From: Novosphingobium mangrovisedimenti | Lineage (GTDB): Bacteria; Pseudomonadota; Alphaproteobacteria; Sphingomonadales; Sphingomonadaceae | DNA length: 64,000 nucleotides | Assembly (NCBI RefSeq): GCF_025153475.1 | Contig: NZ_JANZXA010000003.1 | Coordinates: 1 to 64,000, forward strand | Reading direction: 5' to 3' | In this document: piece after piece, positions 1-7,447 of the stretch | Layout: each line of letters opens with the position of its first letter | How positions within the stretch are numbered: position 1 is the stretch's first letter | Program-made: the position numbers and the translations under genes | The notes under the pieces: generated by a model | Database searches by the model: none | What the model saw: the letters and a program-made list of their open reading frames with translations, nothing else | What the model was told of the DNA's origin: nothing

Positions 1-88
1 GCCGCACCCAAAACCAAAAAGGAAAAATCACCCGCTTGACCCAACCCCCGCATCGCGGGAAACACACATCCACCCGGGTCACTTCTCG

Positions 89-523
89 ATGAAAATCCCG
101 GGTCAACTCTCAGCGGAAATCAACACCCTGATCTCAGATCGGATGACGCCCGCGCTGAAATACGTGCACGGCCATGAGCGGCAAGTGCTCGCATACTTCG
201 ACGCCCTGCAACTCGTCGGAGAGGAGCTCTGGTCTCCAAACACGAACGCTCTTGAGCGGCGCAATGTGGAGATCCAGGACATCTGGCGAAGCGCAAAGGG
301 GTATCGCAAAGACTTCGCTTCCTTCCAGCTGCGGGTGCTCTATCACCGCTTCCAATTCGGCCTTCACATCATCGAATGCGATGCCTGCGGGCGTTTCGAG
401 GGGCCGTCCGCGCCAACCGATGTCCTGACACGTAGTCAGCAACCCATCGCTCGTCCTGGCGAGAAACGTTGTTCGCAGTGTTCAGACGAATCAGGCTTCG
501 CCAGCCACTCCCAACTCGATTGA
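89..523 (+). CDS. hypothetical protein with C-terminal CxxC pairs
   Basis: A 144-residue frame that I do not recognise. The C-terminal third carries two cysteine pairs, CDAC and CSQC, about 30 residues apart, which could bind zinc as a small ribbon or treble clef. The N-terminal part looks helical and charged. No clear Shine-Dalgarno precedes the ATG. Overlapping open frames on the minus strand (103-309, 134-442) have less protein-like composition, so the plus frame is preferred. It lies in the accessory stretch left of the tRNA-Gln gene, so it is probably element-borne. No function is assigned. Confidence 0.45.
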   Translation: MKIPGQLSAEINTLISDRMTPALKYVHGHERQVLAYFDALQLVGEELWSPNTNALERRNVEIQDIWRSAKGYRKDFASFQLRVLYHRFQFGLHIIECDACGRFEGPSAPTDVLTRSQQPIARPGEKRCSQCSDESGFASHSQLD

Positions 524-636
524 ATCAGCTGCTGTTCAACCGAGCATGAATTGGCTTGCCGGCGCCCTCCGTCGGTTGCCAGCCGCCCTTATGCGCAAAG
601 CGCGTCAGTGCACTCATGAAAAAGGAGGAAAAGATC

Positions 637-888
637 ATGAGCAATACCCGTGCATGGCGTGCGAAGCCGAGAACGAGCAAGCCTAATTCCCGTCAGAAGA
701 GGAATGGGCTGTTTCTGGACAGTCACCCGGATTGTCAGATGTGCCGCAAGCATGCGGCAGAGGAAGCGCATCACATGCTTCCTAGGGGACATCCCCTGCG
801 CTATTTCTGGGCCTTCATGATGGCACTTTGTTCGCGCTGTCATACGGCGGTCCACCGCCCCCGGAGCAAACCAAGGGCGGTGGACTGA
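637..888 (+). CDS. small HNH-like zinc-binding protein
   Basis: An 83-residue protein. The ATG at 637 is chosen because a strong AAGGAGG lies at 622-628, 8 nt upstream; the frame stays open further upstream without such a signal. The sequence has CQMC, then AEEAHHMLPRG, then a C-x2-C-x3-H cluster (CSRCHTAVH). This is the layout of small HNH / treble-clef nucleases, in which the HH pair would be catalytic and the four cysteines bind zinc. The N-terminus is basic (about 25 residues, many R/K). Such proteins are common in phages and genomic islands, which fits the neighbourhood. Nuclease activity is inferred from the motif only. Confidence 0.6.
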   Translation: MSNTRAWRAKPRTSKPNSRQKRNGLFLDSHPDCQMCRKHAAEEAHHMLPRGHPLRYFWAFMMALCSRCHTAVHRPRSKPRAVD

Positions 889-891
889 GTG

Positions 892-1308
892 TCAGCGGGT
901 GGGGGCGGTCTTCGGCAGGCCCCACCTGCCACACCCTGCCGGGTAGACCTTTTGCAGGATCTCACGAAGCTTCTCGCGTTGAGCTGCACTGGGGAAGGCC
1001 CGGCGCATCACCACCTTGATGAACTTGTGCTCCCATTGCGTCAGTAAAGGCGAGAGGAGCATGAACCGGGCCCACCCAGCCCAGTTATACTGCCCCATCG
1101 GTCGTCCCGGGGGCGACTTTGTAGCTACCGACGGAGCATCCCGCAGGGCAGCGGCGATGATCCGATCCAGAGCGTAACCATGCCTATCCAGAGCCTCGAC
1201 CAAGCGCTTTCCAAACTCGGCGCGAGCGCTGGGATCCGGCGACCTCAGCTCTTGGGCCATTACGACGATCATCGCGGCGACGTCTTGGGAAACAGGCTGC
1301 TTGTTCAT
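892..1308 (-). CDS. hypothetical island protein
   Basis: A 138-residue protein of unknown function. The N-terminal half looks helical; the centre is rich in Trp and Gly (YNWAGWARFML), followed by a basic helical region ending near the C-terminus. Its ATG overlaps the stop of the upstream DNA-binding gene by one base (TGATG at 1306-1310), so the two are translationally coupled and probably act in the same element. I recognise no domain. A role in element maintenance or excision is a guess from context. Confidence 0.55.
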   Translation of the reverse strand: MNKQPVSQDVAAMIVVMAQELRSPDPSARAEFGKRLVEALDRHGYALDRIIAAALRDAPSVATKSPPGRPMGQYNWAGWARFMLLSPLLTQWEHKFIKVVMRRAFPSAAQREKLREILQKVYPAGCGRWGLPKTAPTR

Positions 1309-1469
1309 CAGGCAGCCTCCACCAGTTTCCGAATGCTGGCGACAACGACCAGGTTGCGTCGGCCGATGTGGACGGTCGCAAGCTTGCCCTGGTTGATTAA
1401 CTTATAAGTTGTTGTTTTTCCTACCCCGAGGATGCGGCAGGTGTCGTTGATTGAAATGAGTTTCGTCAT
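1308..1469 (-). CDS. AlpA/excisionase-type helix-turn-helix protein
   Basis: A 53-residue DNA-binding protein counted from the internal Met at 1469; the frame is open to 1499, so a 63-residue form is possible. The sequence reads SINDTCRILGVGKTTTYKLINQGKL, then a wing with HIGRRN and a helical end. This is the standard winged-helix pattern of AlpA/Xis-like regulators and 'excisionase family' DNA-binding domains. Such proteins direct integrase excision or activate element genes. It is coupled by TGATG to the downstream hypothetical gene. No integrase is visible in the window; it would lie left of position 1. Confidence 0.75.
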   Translation of the reverse strand: MTKLISINDTCRILGVGKTTTYKLINQGKLATVHIGRRNLVVVASIRKLVEAA

Positions 1470-1593
1470 TCTTCTAACCTTCGTTTGAGCGGCCAGCACA
1501 GCGCCGAACCGTGGTCAGAAGATCGACAGAACTCGGGAAACTTCGATTTTGGGAAACCCCGCGCAAGGCGCCCGTGGAACACCGTGAAATTAG

Positions 1594-2220
1594 CTATTCG
1601 GCGGCCTCACAGACCAAAGATATTTCATGTTTTTTTGCAACCACGGCTCGGCGCACGCCTGCCGCTATGGAATTGAGATTCTTTTCGCTTGGTGGAAGGC
1701 AGCCGATCCTGCTGTATTCCTTTGCCAGCTCCTTGCGCAGCTGCGTTGGCGAAATGCGATTGAGCTCCTCGAGAGGCAGGGCCCCGAGACGCAGGGCGAG
1801 GGTGGCGATGGGCTCGCCATGCTTTTCAGATGTTCTGCCTGAGGCAGTGCTCACGACTGATACGGCGGTACTCGCGAAGGAGCCGGCGTGATCCTTGACG
1901 ACCTTGTCGATGTCCTCCTGACAGAAGCGGACACCAAAGTATTCGACGGGCCCTTTCTTCCACTGCCCGGTTCTCCAGAACTCCGCAGTGGCGCCTTTCC
2001 TCAACCTCCCAAGGCTTCCGGAATCGATCCGCTTGTTTGGAGCCACACGCTGACCATTGGGAAATTCTCTGCCCGCTTCCACGGTCGTCTTCGCGTCCAC
2101 GTAGATCAAGCCTGAGGTGGCATAGTCCAGAAGGAACTTTCGAAGAGATCGGACGTCCCGAAACCCATTTGTAATCCTCTCGCACGCGGCTGCTGGCGAG
2201 ATCATGGTGCGCTTTGTCAT
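1594..2220 (-). CDS. hypothetical protein
   Basis: A 208-residue soluble protein with no motif I recognise. It has a basic central segment (around residues 60-95) and a C-terminal helical part with many Lys/Glu. The codon pattern and length favour it over the competing frame at 1826-2224 on the same strand, whose translation is Arg/Ser-rich and looks like a shadow. It sits between the excisionase-like gene and the tRNA end of the putative island. Function unknown. Confidence 0.55.
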   Translation of the reverse strand: MTKRTMISPAAACERITNGFRDVRSLRKFLLDYATSGLIYVDAKTTVEAGREFPNGQRVAPNKRIDSGSLGRLRKGATAEFWRTGQWKKGPVEYFGVRFCQEDIDKVVKDHAGSFASTAVSVVSTASGRTSEKHGEPIATLALRLGALPLEELNRISPTQLRKELAKEYSRIGCLPPSEKNLNSIAAGVRRAVVAKKHEISLVCEAAE

Positions 2221-2325
2221 CCAATCACGATGGCTTCAGCTTCGTAAATTTGGGCCTAACGGCGGCTGGCATTACACGTCCCAGGAGCGACAGCCCTTGG
2301 CCGTTCCACCAGGTAGGATAGCGAC

Positions 2326-2577
2326 ATGAGAATCCACCTTCAGCGCAAGTTGGTTCTGACCCTCGAGCACGGCCAACGTGAAATCGAAATGTTCGACCCG
2401 GCCGTCTTCCCGGATGCGGCGGATGTTCAGATCGCCATTATTCCCGATGAGCAAGGCTTGTGGCTCACCATCGTTCAGGAGACGCCGCTGCCGTTAGACC
2501 AGGTAAGGATTCTGCCCGGCTTCCATCGAATCAGCGTCGAAGTGCCTCCGGATCGGCCGAAGGGATCGCTGTCTTGA
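2326..2577 (+). CDS. small hypothetical protein
   Basis: An 83-residue acidic frame with a beta-rich look (QIAIIPDEQGLWLTIVQE). The ATG follows a weak AGGTAGG-like stretch. A 60-residue frame lies antisense at 2272-2454, so the coding strand is not certain. It is the last gene before the tandem TGTGGGGGC repeat and the tRNA-Gln gene. No function can be offered. Confidence 0.35.
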   Translation: MRIHLQRKLVLTLEHGQREIEMFDPAVFPDAADVQIAIIPDEQGLWLTIVQETPLPLDQVRILPGFHRISVEVPPDRPKGSLS

Positions 2578-2627
2578 GCTTCGAAAGGATGATCTCGGCG
2601 AGAGTTCCCGCAACCACGCCTTTTCCA

Positions 2628-2650
2628 ATGTGGGGGCAAATGTGGGGGCG
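2628..2650. repeat. tandem TGTGGGGGC direct repeat near tRNA 3' end
   Basis: Two copies of TGTGGGGGC separated by AAA lie about 55 bp beyond the CCA end of tRNA-Gln. Short G-rich direct repeats of this type can be integrase arm sites or part of an att region. The position, between the accessory genes and the 3' end of a tRNA, supports that reading but does not prove it. Confidence 0.4.
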
Positions 2651-2705
2651 ATAAATCCACGACGCTGATAACGACCTGAAAATACGCTAAATTTTGGGAG
2701 AAAGT

Positions 2706-2779
2706 TGGATGCCCCGCGAGGATTCGAACCTCGATAGACGGAATCAGAATCCGTAGTCTTACCATTAGACGACGGGGCA
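2706..2779 (-). tRNA. tRNA-Gln (anticodon CTG)
   Basis: Read on the minus strand, the gene folds as a cloverleaf: a 7-bp acceptor stem TGCCCCG/CGGGGCA, a D-arm with TAATGGTA, an anticodon stem ACGGA/TCCGT enclosing TTCTGAT (anticodon CTG, glutamine CAG codons), and a T-arm with GGTTCGAATCC. The CCA end is encoded at 2706-2708. The U1-A72 closing pair is typical of tRNA-Gln. Accessory genes lie directly past the 3' end, the usual side for tRNA-targeted integration. Confidence 0.95.
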
Positions 2780-2791
2780 CCGGAGGGCGCC

Positions 2792-2820
2792 CCTCTAATG
2801 ACCGTTGCGATTCGGGTCAA
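2792..2820 (-). promoter_or_regulatory. sigma-70-type promoter for tRNA-Gln
   Basis: On the minus strand TTGACC (2820-2815) is followed after exactly 17 bp by TAGAGG (2797-2792). The tRNA starts 12 bp further on. The -35 matches the consensus at five of six positions. This is assigned from sequence alone. Confidence 0.6.
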
Positions 2821-2933
2821 GCGCCTTGGGCGAACCCTTTGTCACTGCCCTTGCTCCTTGCCGCGCAGGAGGTTAGCATCCCCGTCAGGTGCCTGCCCAA
2901 CGGGGCGGGAAGATGTGAACGAGATTTGATACG

Positions 2934-4205
2934 ATGGCGGAGCAAGATCCGCCGGCAGCGAAAGTCGATGTGCCGGGTCGCCCTCGGCGGCGGCGCAAGG
3001 GACGGAAGGGCAATTCTCGCCCGTCGGCCGCCGGTACAGCCAAGGCGAAGGCGCGTCCTCCTCAGGCAGGAGCGACGCACAAGGCAGACGCCGCGCCGCG
3101 CGATGACAGCAATGGCGGTCTTCGGGGCCCTGCCGGTCCTGAACCTGTACGGGACGATTCACCCCGGCCGCCGATGCGGCGACAATCCTATGCGGCGATC
3201 GACCTCGGCACGAACAACTGCCGTCTGCTGATCGCGCGGCCTTCAGGCGAGCACTTCACGGTGATCGATGCCTTCAGCCGCGTGGTGCGGCTGGGAGAAG
3301 GGCTGGCGCAGTCGGGCCGGTTGTCCGACGGGGCCATGGAGCGCACGCTTGCCGCATTGCGCGTCTGCGCGGACAAGCTTATGCGCCGCAACGTTTTTCT
3401 CGCCCGCTCCGTGGCGACCGAAGCTTGCCGGCGCGCGGAAAACGGCGCCGAGTTCATCGAGCGCGTGCGCCGCGAGACCGGCATCGCGCTTGACATCATA
3501 AGCGCGCGCGAGGAAGCGCGCCTAGCGGTTCTGGGCTGCCACGTCCTGCTCGAGGAGGGCATGGGGCCGGCGATGATCTTCGACATCGGCGGCGGCTCGA
3601 CCGAGTTGGTGCTGATCGAAAGCACCGGTACCGTCCCGCGCATCCTCGACTGGCAGAGCGTGCCCTGGGGCGTGGTTTCGCTGACCGAAAGCTGCGGCAC
3701 GGAAGGCGGCACGCAGGACGAGCGGCTGGAACGCTACCGCCACATGCGCAATCTGGTTTCGGAAAGCTTCGCGGCCTTTTCCCGGCGCATCGCGCCGGCG
3801 CGCGAGAGCGCGGGGCATGAAGGGCCGCTGCGCCTGCTCGGCACCAGCGGCACGGTGACCACGCTGGCCAGCCTGCACCTCGAACTGCCGCAATACGACC
3901 GGCGCAAGGTGGACGGTCTGGTGGTGCCCGCCGATTCGATGCGCGGCATCAGCACCCGCCTTTCGTCGATGGCGATCGAGGAGCGGCGCGAGCTCAACTG
4001 CATCGGCCGCGAGCGGGCGGACCTTGTGGTGGCCGGCTGCGCCATCCTCGAGGCGATACTTGACCTGTGGCCGGCGGCGCGTCTGGGTGTGGCCGATCGC
4101 GGCATCCGCGAAGGCATTCTGCGCAGTCTCATCTCGACGCATGGTTACGGGGGCAACGTTCGCCCGCACAGCCCGGCCGTGCATCATGCGGTGCATTCGC
4201 GATGA
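2934..4205 (+). CDS. ppx: Ppx/GppA family exopolyphosphatase/guanosine-pentaphosphate phosphohydrolase
   Basis: A 423-residue member of the ASKHA-fold Ppx/GppA phosphatases, which remove terminal phosphate from inorganic polyphosphate or convert pppGpp to ppGpp in the cytoplasm. After a basic, low-complexity N-terminal extension of about 80 residues come the family motifs: AAIDLGTNNCRLLIA (phosphate 1), ATEACRRAENG, IFDIGGGSTELVLIE (phosphate 2) and LGTSGTVTTLASLHL. It has the one-unit length typical of alphaproteobacteria, without a C-terminal HD extension. Its stop overlaps the rlmE start (ATGA). Sequence does not decide between polyphosphate and pppGpp; the CHAD/CYTH pair at 32.5-33.9 kb fits polyphosphate metabolism. 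Confidence 0.92.
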   Translation: MAEQDPPAAKVDVPGRPRRRRKGRKGNSRPSAAGTAKAKARPPQAGATHKADAAPRDDSNGGLRGPAGPEPVRDDSPRPPMRRQSYAAIDLGTNNCRLLIARPSGEHFTVIDAFSRVVRLGEGLAQSGRLSDGAMERTLAALRVCADKLMRRNVFLARSVATEACRRAENGAEFIERVRRETGIALDIISAREEARLAVLGCHVLLEEGMGPAMIFDIGGGSTELVLIESTGTVPRILDWQSVPWGVVSLTESCGTEGGTQDERLERYRHMRNLVSESFAAFSRRIAPARESAGHEGPLRLLGTSGTVTTLASLHLELPQYDRRKVDGLVVPADSMRGISTRLSSMAIEERRELNCIGRERADLVVAGCAILEAILDLWPAARLGVADRGIREGILRSLISTHGYGGNVRPHSPAVHHAVHSR

Positions 4206-4861
4206 GCCGGTCCGGTCGCAATCCCGGCGAGCGCCTGCGCACCGCCAAGAAGCGCACGACCAGTTCGGCGCGCTGGCTTACCCGCCAGCTTAACGATCCC
4301 TACGTCAAGAAGGCGAAGGCCGACGGCTATCGCAGCCGCGCTGCCTACAAGCTGATCGAACTCGACGAGAAATTCGGGCTGCTCAAGGGCGTGAAGCGCG
4401 CCGTCGACCTCGGCATCGCGCCAGGCGGCTGGAGCCAGGTGCTGCGGCTCCGGTGCCCGCAGGCGAAAGTGGTGGGCATCGATCTGCTGCCCACCGATCC
4501 GATCGAGGGCGTCACTATCTTCCAGATGGACTTCATGGCGGACGAGGCGCCGGCGGCGCTGGAAGGCGCGCTCGACGGGCCGCCCGATCTGGTCCTGTCG
4601 GACATGGCGGCCAATACCGTCGGCCACAAGCAGACCGACCACCTGCGCACGATGGGCCTTGTCGAAACCGCGGCGGACTTTGCCATCCAGACACTGGCGC
4701 CGGGCGGCACTTTCGTGGCCAAGGTCCTGGCGGGCGGTACGGATACCGAACTGTTGTCGCTGCTCAAGCGCCACTTCACGAGCGTGAAGCATGCCAAGCC
4801 GCCCGCGAGCCGCAAGGATTCGTCCGAATGGTACGTGATCGCCAAGGGCTTCAAGGGCTGA
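4202..4861 (+). CDS. rlmE: 23S rRNA (uridine-2'-O-)-methyltransferase RlmE (FtsJ/RrmJ)
   Basis: A 219-residue SAM-dependent methyltransferase that modifies the 2'-O of a conserved uridine (U2552 in E. coli numbering) in the 23S A-loop late in 50S assembly. The start at 4202 overlaps the ppx stop as ATGA; the open frame upstream is a shadow of ppx. Visible motifs: the basic N-terminus with SRAAYKLIELDEKF (K of the K-D-K-E tetrad), SAM motif VDLGIAPGGWSQVL, VLSDMAAN (catalytic Asp), and GGTFVAKVLAGG with the third catalytic residue. Translational coupling to ppx is conserved in several alphaproteobacteria. Confidence 0.96.
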   Translation: MSRSGRNPGERLRTAKKRTTSSARWLTRQLNDPYVKKAKADGYRSRAAYKLIELDEKFGLLKGVKRAVDLGIAPGGWSQVLRLRCPQAKVVGIDLLPTDPIEGVTIFQMDFMADEAPAALEGALDGPPDLVLSDMAANTVGHKQTDHLRTMGLVETAADFAIQTLAPGGTFVAKVLAGGTDTELLSLLKRHFTSVKHAKPPASRKDSSEWYVIAKGFKG

Positions 4862-4926
4862 AGGCTTCGCTGCCTGCCGGAACAGGCCTGGGACCGCGCC
4901 CTTCGCATGCGTCGGCGCGGGATTAA

Positions 4927-4974
4927 CGAAAACGGCCCGCAAAGCGACTCGGTGGCGCTTGCGGACCGTTTTCG
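4927..4974. terminator. bidirectional hairpin terminator between rlmE and cycM
   Basis: CGAAAACGG-C-CCGCAA-AGCG pairs with CGCTTGCGG-A-CCGTTTTCG with one mismatch and one bulge. The A-rich and T-rich flanks give a run of U on both strands. It lies between two convergent genes and can stop both. Confidence 0.8.
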
Positions 4975-5009
4975 ACCGGCAATGCCGGATCAGTTTATCC
5001 GTAGTTCGA

Positions 5010-5645
5010 TTATTCCGCCGGTGCTTCGGTCGCCTCGGCGGGCGTTGCACCGGCGTCGCCCTCGGCTGCCGGAGCGGCCGCGGCATCACCCTCGGCAGGC
5101 GCCTCGTCGGCGGCCGGCGGGGTGGGCAGGGGCAGGTTCGAGCCCTGCGTGTTGAGATAGGCGATGAGGTTGGCGCGATCTTCCGGCTTCGAAAGACCGG
5201 CGAAGGTCATCTTCGTGCCCGGCGCGAAGGCCTTGGGGCTCGTGAGCCATTCGTTCAGCTTGTCGAAGGTCCATTCGCCGCCCACGCTCTTGAGCGCGTC
5301 GGAGAACGCGAAACCGCCGGCGCCCTTGCCGACGGCCTCGCCGACGACGCCGTGCAGGTTCGGGCCGATGCCGTTGGCGCCGCCCTCGTTGATCGTGTGG
5401 CAGGACTTGCACTTGGCAAAAGTCGATTCGCCCTTGGCGACGTCGGCGCTGGCGAGCAGCGTCGCGAGCGGAACTTCCTTGGGGCCCGCGCCCTCTTCGG
5501 CGACGCCCTCGATGGCATAGCCCATCGTCTCCGGACGTTCGTGCTTGTCGGCCTCGAAATAGTGCGAGCTAACGATGCTCAGGCCAAGGCCGACGATGCC
5601 GGCAAAAAGAGTCCAGCCGGCAATAGTGTTGAAACGATCATCCAT
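5010..5645 (-). CDS. cycM: membrane-anchored class I cytochrome c
   Basis: A 211-residue electron carrier of the alphaproteobacterial cytochrome c-552/CycM type, which passes electrons to a terminal oxidase in the periplasm. An uncleaved N-terminal anchor (GWTLFAGIVGLGLSIV, about residues 9-25) is followed by a linker and a cytochrome domain. That domain has the heme site CKSCH, the GIGPNLHGVVG loop, and the axial Met in GTKMTF. The last 40 residues form an Ala/Glu/Pro-rich tail after the fold ends at LIAYLNTQGSNLPLP; this tail is not part of the heme domain and its role is unknown. It is divergent from pheA. Confidence 0.9.
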   Translation of the reverse strand: MDDRFNTIAGWTLFAGIVGLGLSIVSSHYFEADKHERPETMGYAIEGVAEEGAGPKEVPLATLLASADVAKGESTFAKCKSCHTINEGGANGIGPNLHGVVGEAVGKGAGGFAFSDALKSVGGEWTFDKLNEWLTSPKAFAPGTKMTFAGLSKPEDRANLIAYLNTQGSNLPLPTPPAADEAPAEGDAAAAPAAEGDAGATPAEATEAPAE

Positions 5646-5766
5646 TCGTGCATGCCCCGCAGGTGAATGTTTGGCTCATTCGGATCGCACGCGCTCTAGT
5701 GTCGGGCAAGCCGGAGTGCAAGAGCCATTGCGGATATCGCACTTGAAGCCTAATCGCCCGGACATC

Positions 5767-6675
5767 ATGCATTCCTATCCTGAACCCGCCATGGACCTCG
5801 TTGCCCGCATGGGCAAAGCCGCTGCTGCCAATCCCGTTCGTGCGATGGCGCTGCAGGGCGCGCCGGGCTGCAATTCGCACCGCGCCGCCCTCGAATATGA
5901 CGCCGATTGCCTCCCTTTACCGTGCTTTTCCTTCGAGGATGCGCTCGAGGCCGTGAAGGAGGGCCGCGCCGCGCGGGCGATCATTCCGATCGAGAATTCG
6001 CAGCATGGCCGGGTCGCCGATATTCACTTCCTGCTACCCGAAAGCGGTCTTTCGATCGTCGGTGAACATTTCATGCCGATTCATCACGCCGTGATGGCGC
6101 TGCCGAAGGCTGACGGCACGTTCGGTCCCTTCTCGGCCGCCTACAGCCATCCGCAGGCGCTGGGCCAGTCGCGTCACTATTTGCGCGAGCGTGGGATCGT
6201 GCCGATGGCCTATGCCGATACGGCCGGCGCCGCCGCTCTCGTGCGCGAGATGGGCGATTCGACCGCCTGCGCGATCGCGCCGAAGCTGGCGGCAGAACTC
6301 TACGGCCTCACGGTGATCGAGGAGAACGTCGAGGACGCGGCGGACAATACCACTCGATTCGTGGTGCTGTCCAAGGAGCCGCTCGATCCCTTCACGCTGC
6401 AGGGGCAGGCGGCGATGACGACGTTCATCTTCGAGGTGAAGAACATTCCGGCCGCGCTCTACAAGGCGCTGGGCGGTTTCGCGACCAACGGCGTCAACAT
6501 GACCAAGCTGGAAAGCTACCAGATCGGCGCCAGTTTCGCGGCTTCCACGTTCTATGCCGACATCGAGGGGGCGCCGGGCGATCCGCGCGTCGACATGGCG
6601 CTGCAGGAACTGGCGTTCCACTGCAAGTACGTGCGGCCGTTGGGTTCCTACAGGCAGGCGCGGCCGCGCGGTTGA
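5767..6675 (+). CDS. pheA: prephenate dehydratase
   Basis: A 302-residue stand-alone prephenate dehydratase. It converts prephenate to phenylpyruvate in phenylalanine synthesis. The start at 5767 (MHSYPEP) is chosen over the longer frame, which runs back into the cycM promoter. The catalytic domain shows ALQGAPGCNSHRAAL, IPIENSQHGRV, and the catalytic Thr in DNTTRFVVLS. The C-terminal ACT domain has GALYKAL-like and LTKLESYQIG-type sequence (here MTKLESYQIG), the phenylalanine-binding regulatory signature, so feedback inhibition by Phe is expected. No chorismate mutase domain is fused, unlike the E. coli protein. Confidence 0.95.
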   Translation: MHSYPEPAMDLVARMGKAAAANPVRAMALQGAPGCNSHRAALEYDADCLPLPCFSFEDALEAVKEGRAARAIIPIENSQHGRVADIHFLLPESGLSIVGEHFMPIHHAVMALPKADGTFGPFSAAYSHPQALGQSRHYLRERGIVPMAYADTAGAAALVREMGDSTACAIAPKLAAELYGLTVIEENVEDAADNTTRFVVLSKEPLDPFTLQGQAAMTTFIFEVKNIPAALYKALGGFATNGVNMTKLESYQIGASFAASTFYADIEGAPGDPRVDMALQELAFHCKYVRPLGSYRQARPRG

Positions 6676-6748
6676 CGCGGCGCGCGGTCCCTTGGCGTTT
6701 TGCGAGGGATTGCAAGATGTTCATCCTGTCGACCAGCGCTTGCGCGCA

Positions 6749-7447
6749 ATGGTGCCGCGTGCCAAGCAGGCGGGCGTGACGGTTGCCGGGGGTCAGATCG
6801 AGGGCGTGGCTGCAGCCAGGGACGCCGCTGGCGACTGGGAAGCCGTGCGCCGTGCATCCGATATCCAGTATGCGCCGCTGCCTCCGTCCAAGGTTCCCGA
6901 CGTTCCGCAGGTGCCAGAGTGGCTCAAGGCGCTGGGCCGTGCGTTGGAGGCGATCTTCGGCCCCATCGGGCGGCTTCTGGGCGTATCCTGGCCGACGTTT
7001 CAATGGGTGCTCATCGCGTTGGGGGCGCTGCTGGCGCTGTTCCTGCTCTGGCGTCTGCTCGGCCCGCTGATCGTGCAGCGCCGCAATCGCGCCGAAAGCG
7101 AGGATGAGGCCGACCTCTGGGCCCCCGACCGCGCCGAGGCGATGGCGCTGCTCGAGGATGCCGACCGGCTCGCGGGCGAGGGGCGCTACGGAGAAGCGAC
7201 ACACCTGCTGCTGCGGCGCAGTGTCCGGCAGATTTCCGATGCCCGGCCGGACTGGCTGATTCCCGCTTCCACGGCGCGCGAGATCGCCGTGCTGCCGATG
7301 CTGCCCGAAGCCGGCCGCCGTGCTTTCGGGACGATCGCTGCGCGCGTCGAGCGCAGTCTGTTCGCTTTGCGCGACCTTGATGCACAGGACTGGGCGGCAG
7401 CACGCGCGGCCTATGCCGATTTCGCCCTGATCGAGCTTTCGGCATGA
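6749..7447 (+). CDS. DUF4129 domain membrane protein
   Basis: About 232 residues from the ATG at 6749; the true start is uncertain, since an in-frame TTG lies at 6712 and the frame is open back into pheA. A Pro-rich segment (YAPLPPSKVPDVPQVPEWL) precedes one transmembrane helix (WVLIALGALLALFLLWRLL). A cytoplasmic DUF4129-type domain follows, with GRYGEATHLLLRRSVRQI. DUF4129 proteins are usually encoded with MoxR ATPases and DUF58 proteins, as here. Its stop overlaps the next start (ATGA), so it heads a coupled operon of six genes. The molecular role is unknown; envelope-protein assembly or maturation is the usual inference for the family. Confidence 0.75.
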   Translation: MVPRAKQAGVTVAGGQIEGVAAARDAAGDWEAVRRASDIQYAPLPPSKVPDVPQVPEWLKALGRALEAIFGPIGRLLGVSWPTFQWVLIALGALLALFLLWRLLGPLIVQRRNRAESEDEADLWAPDRAEAMALLEDADRLAGEGRYGEATHLLLRRSVRQISDARPDWLIPASTAREIAVLPMLPEAGRRAFGTIAARVERSLFALRDLDAQDWAAARAAYADFALIELSA

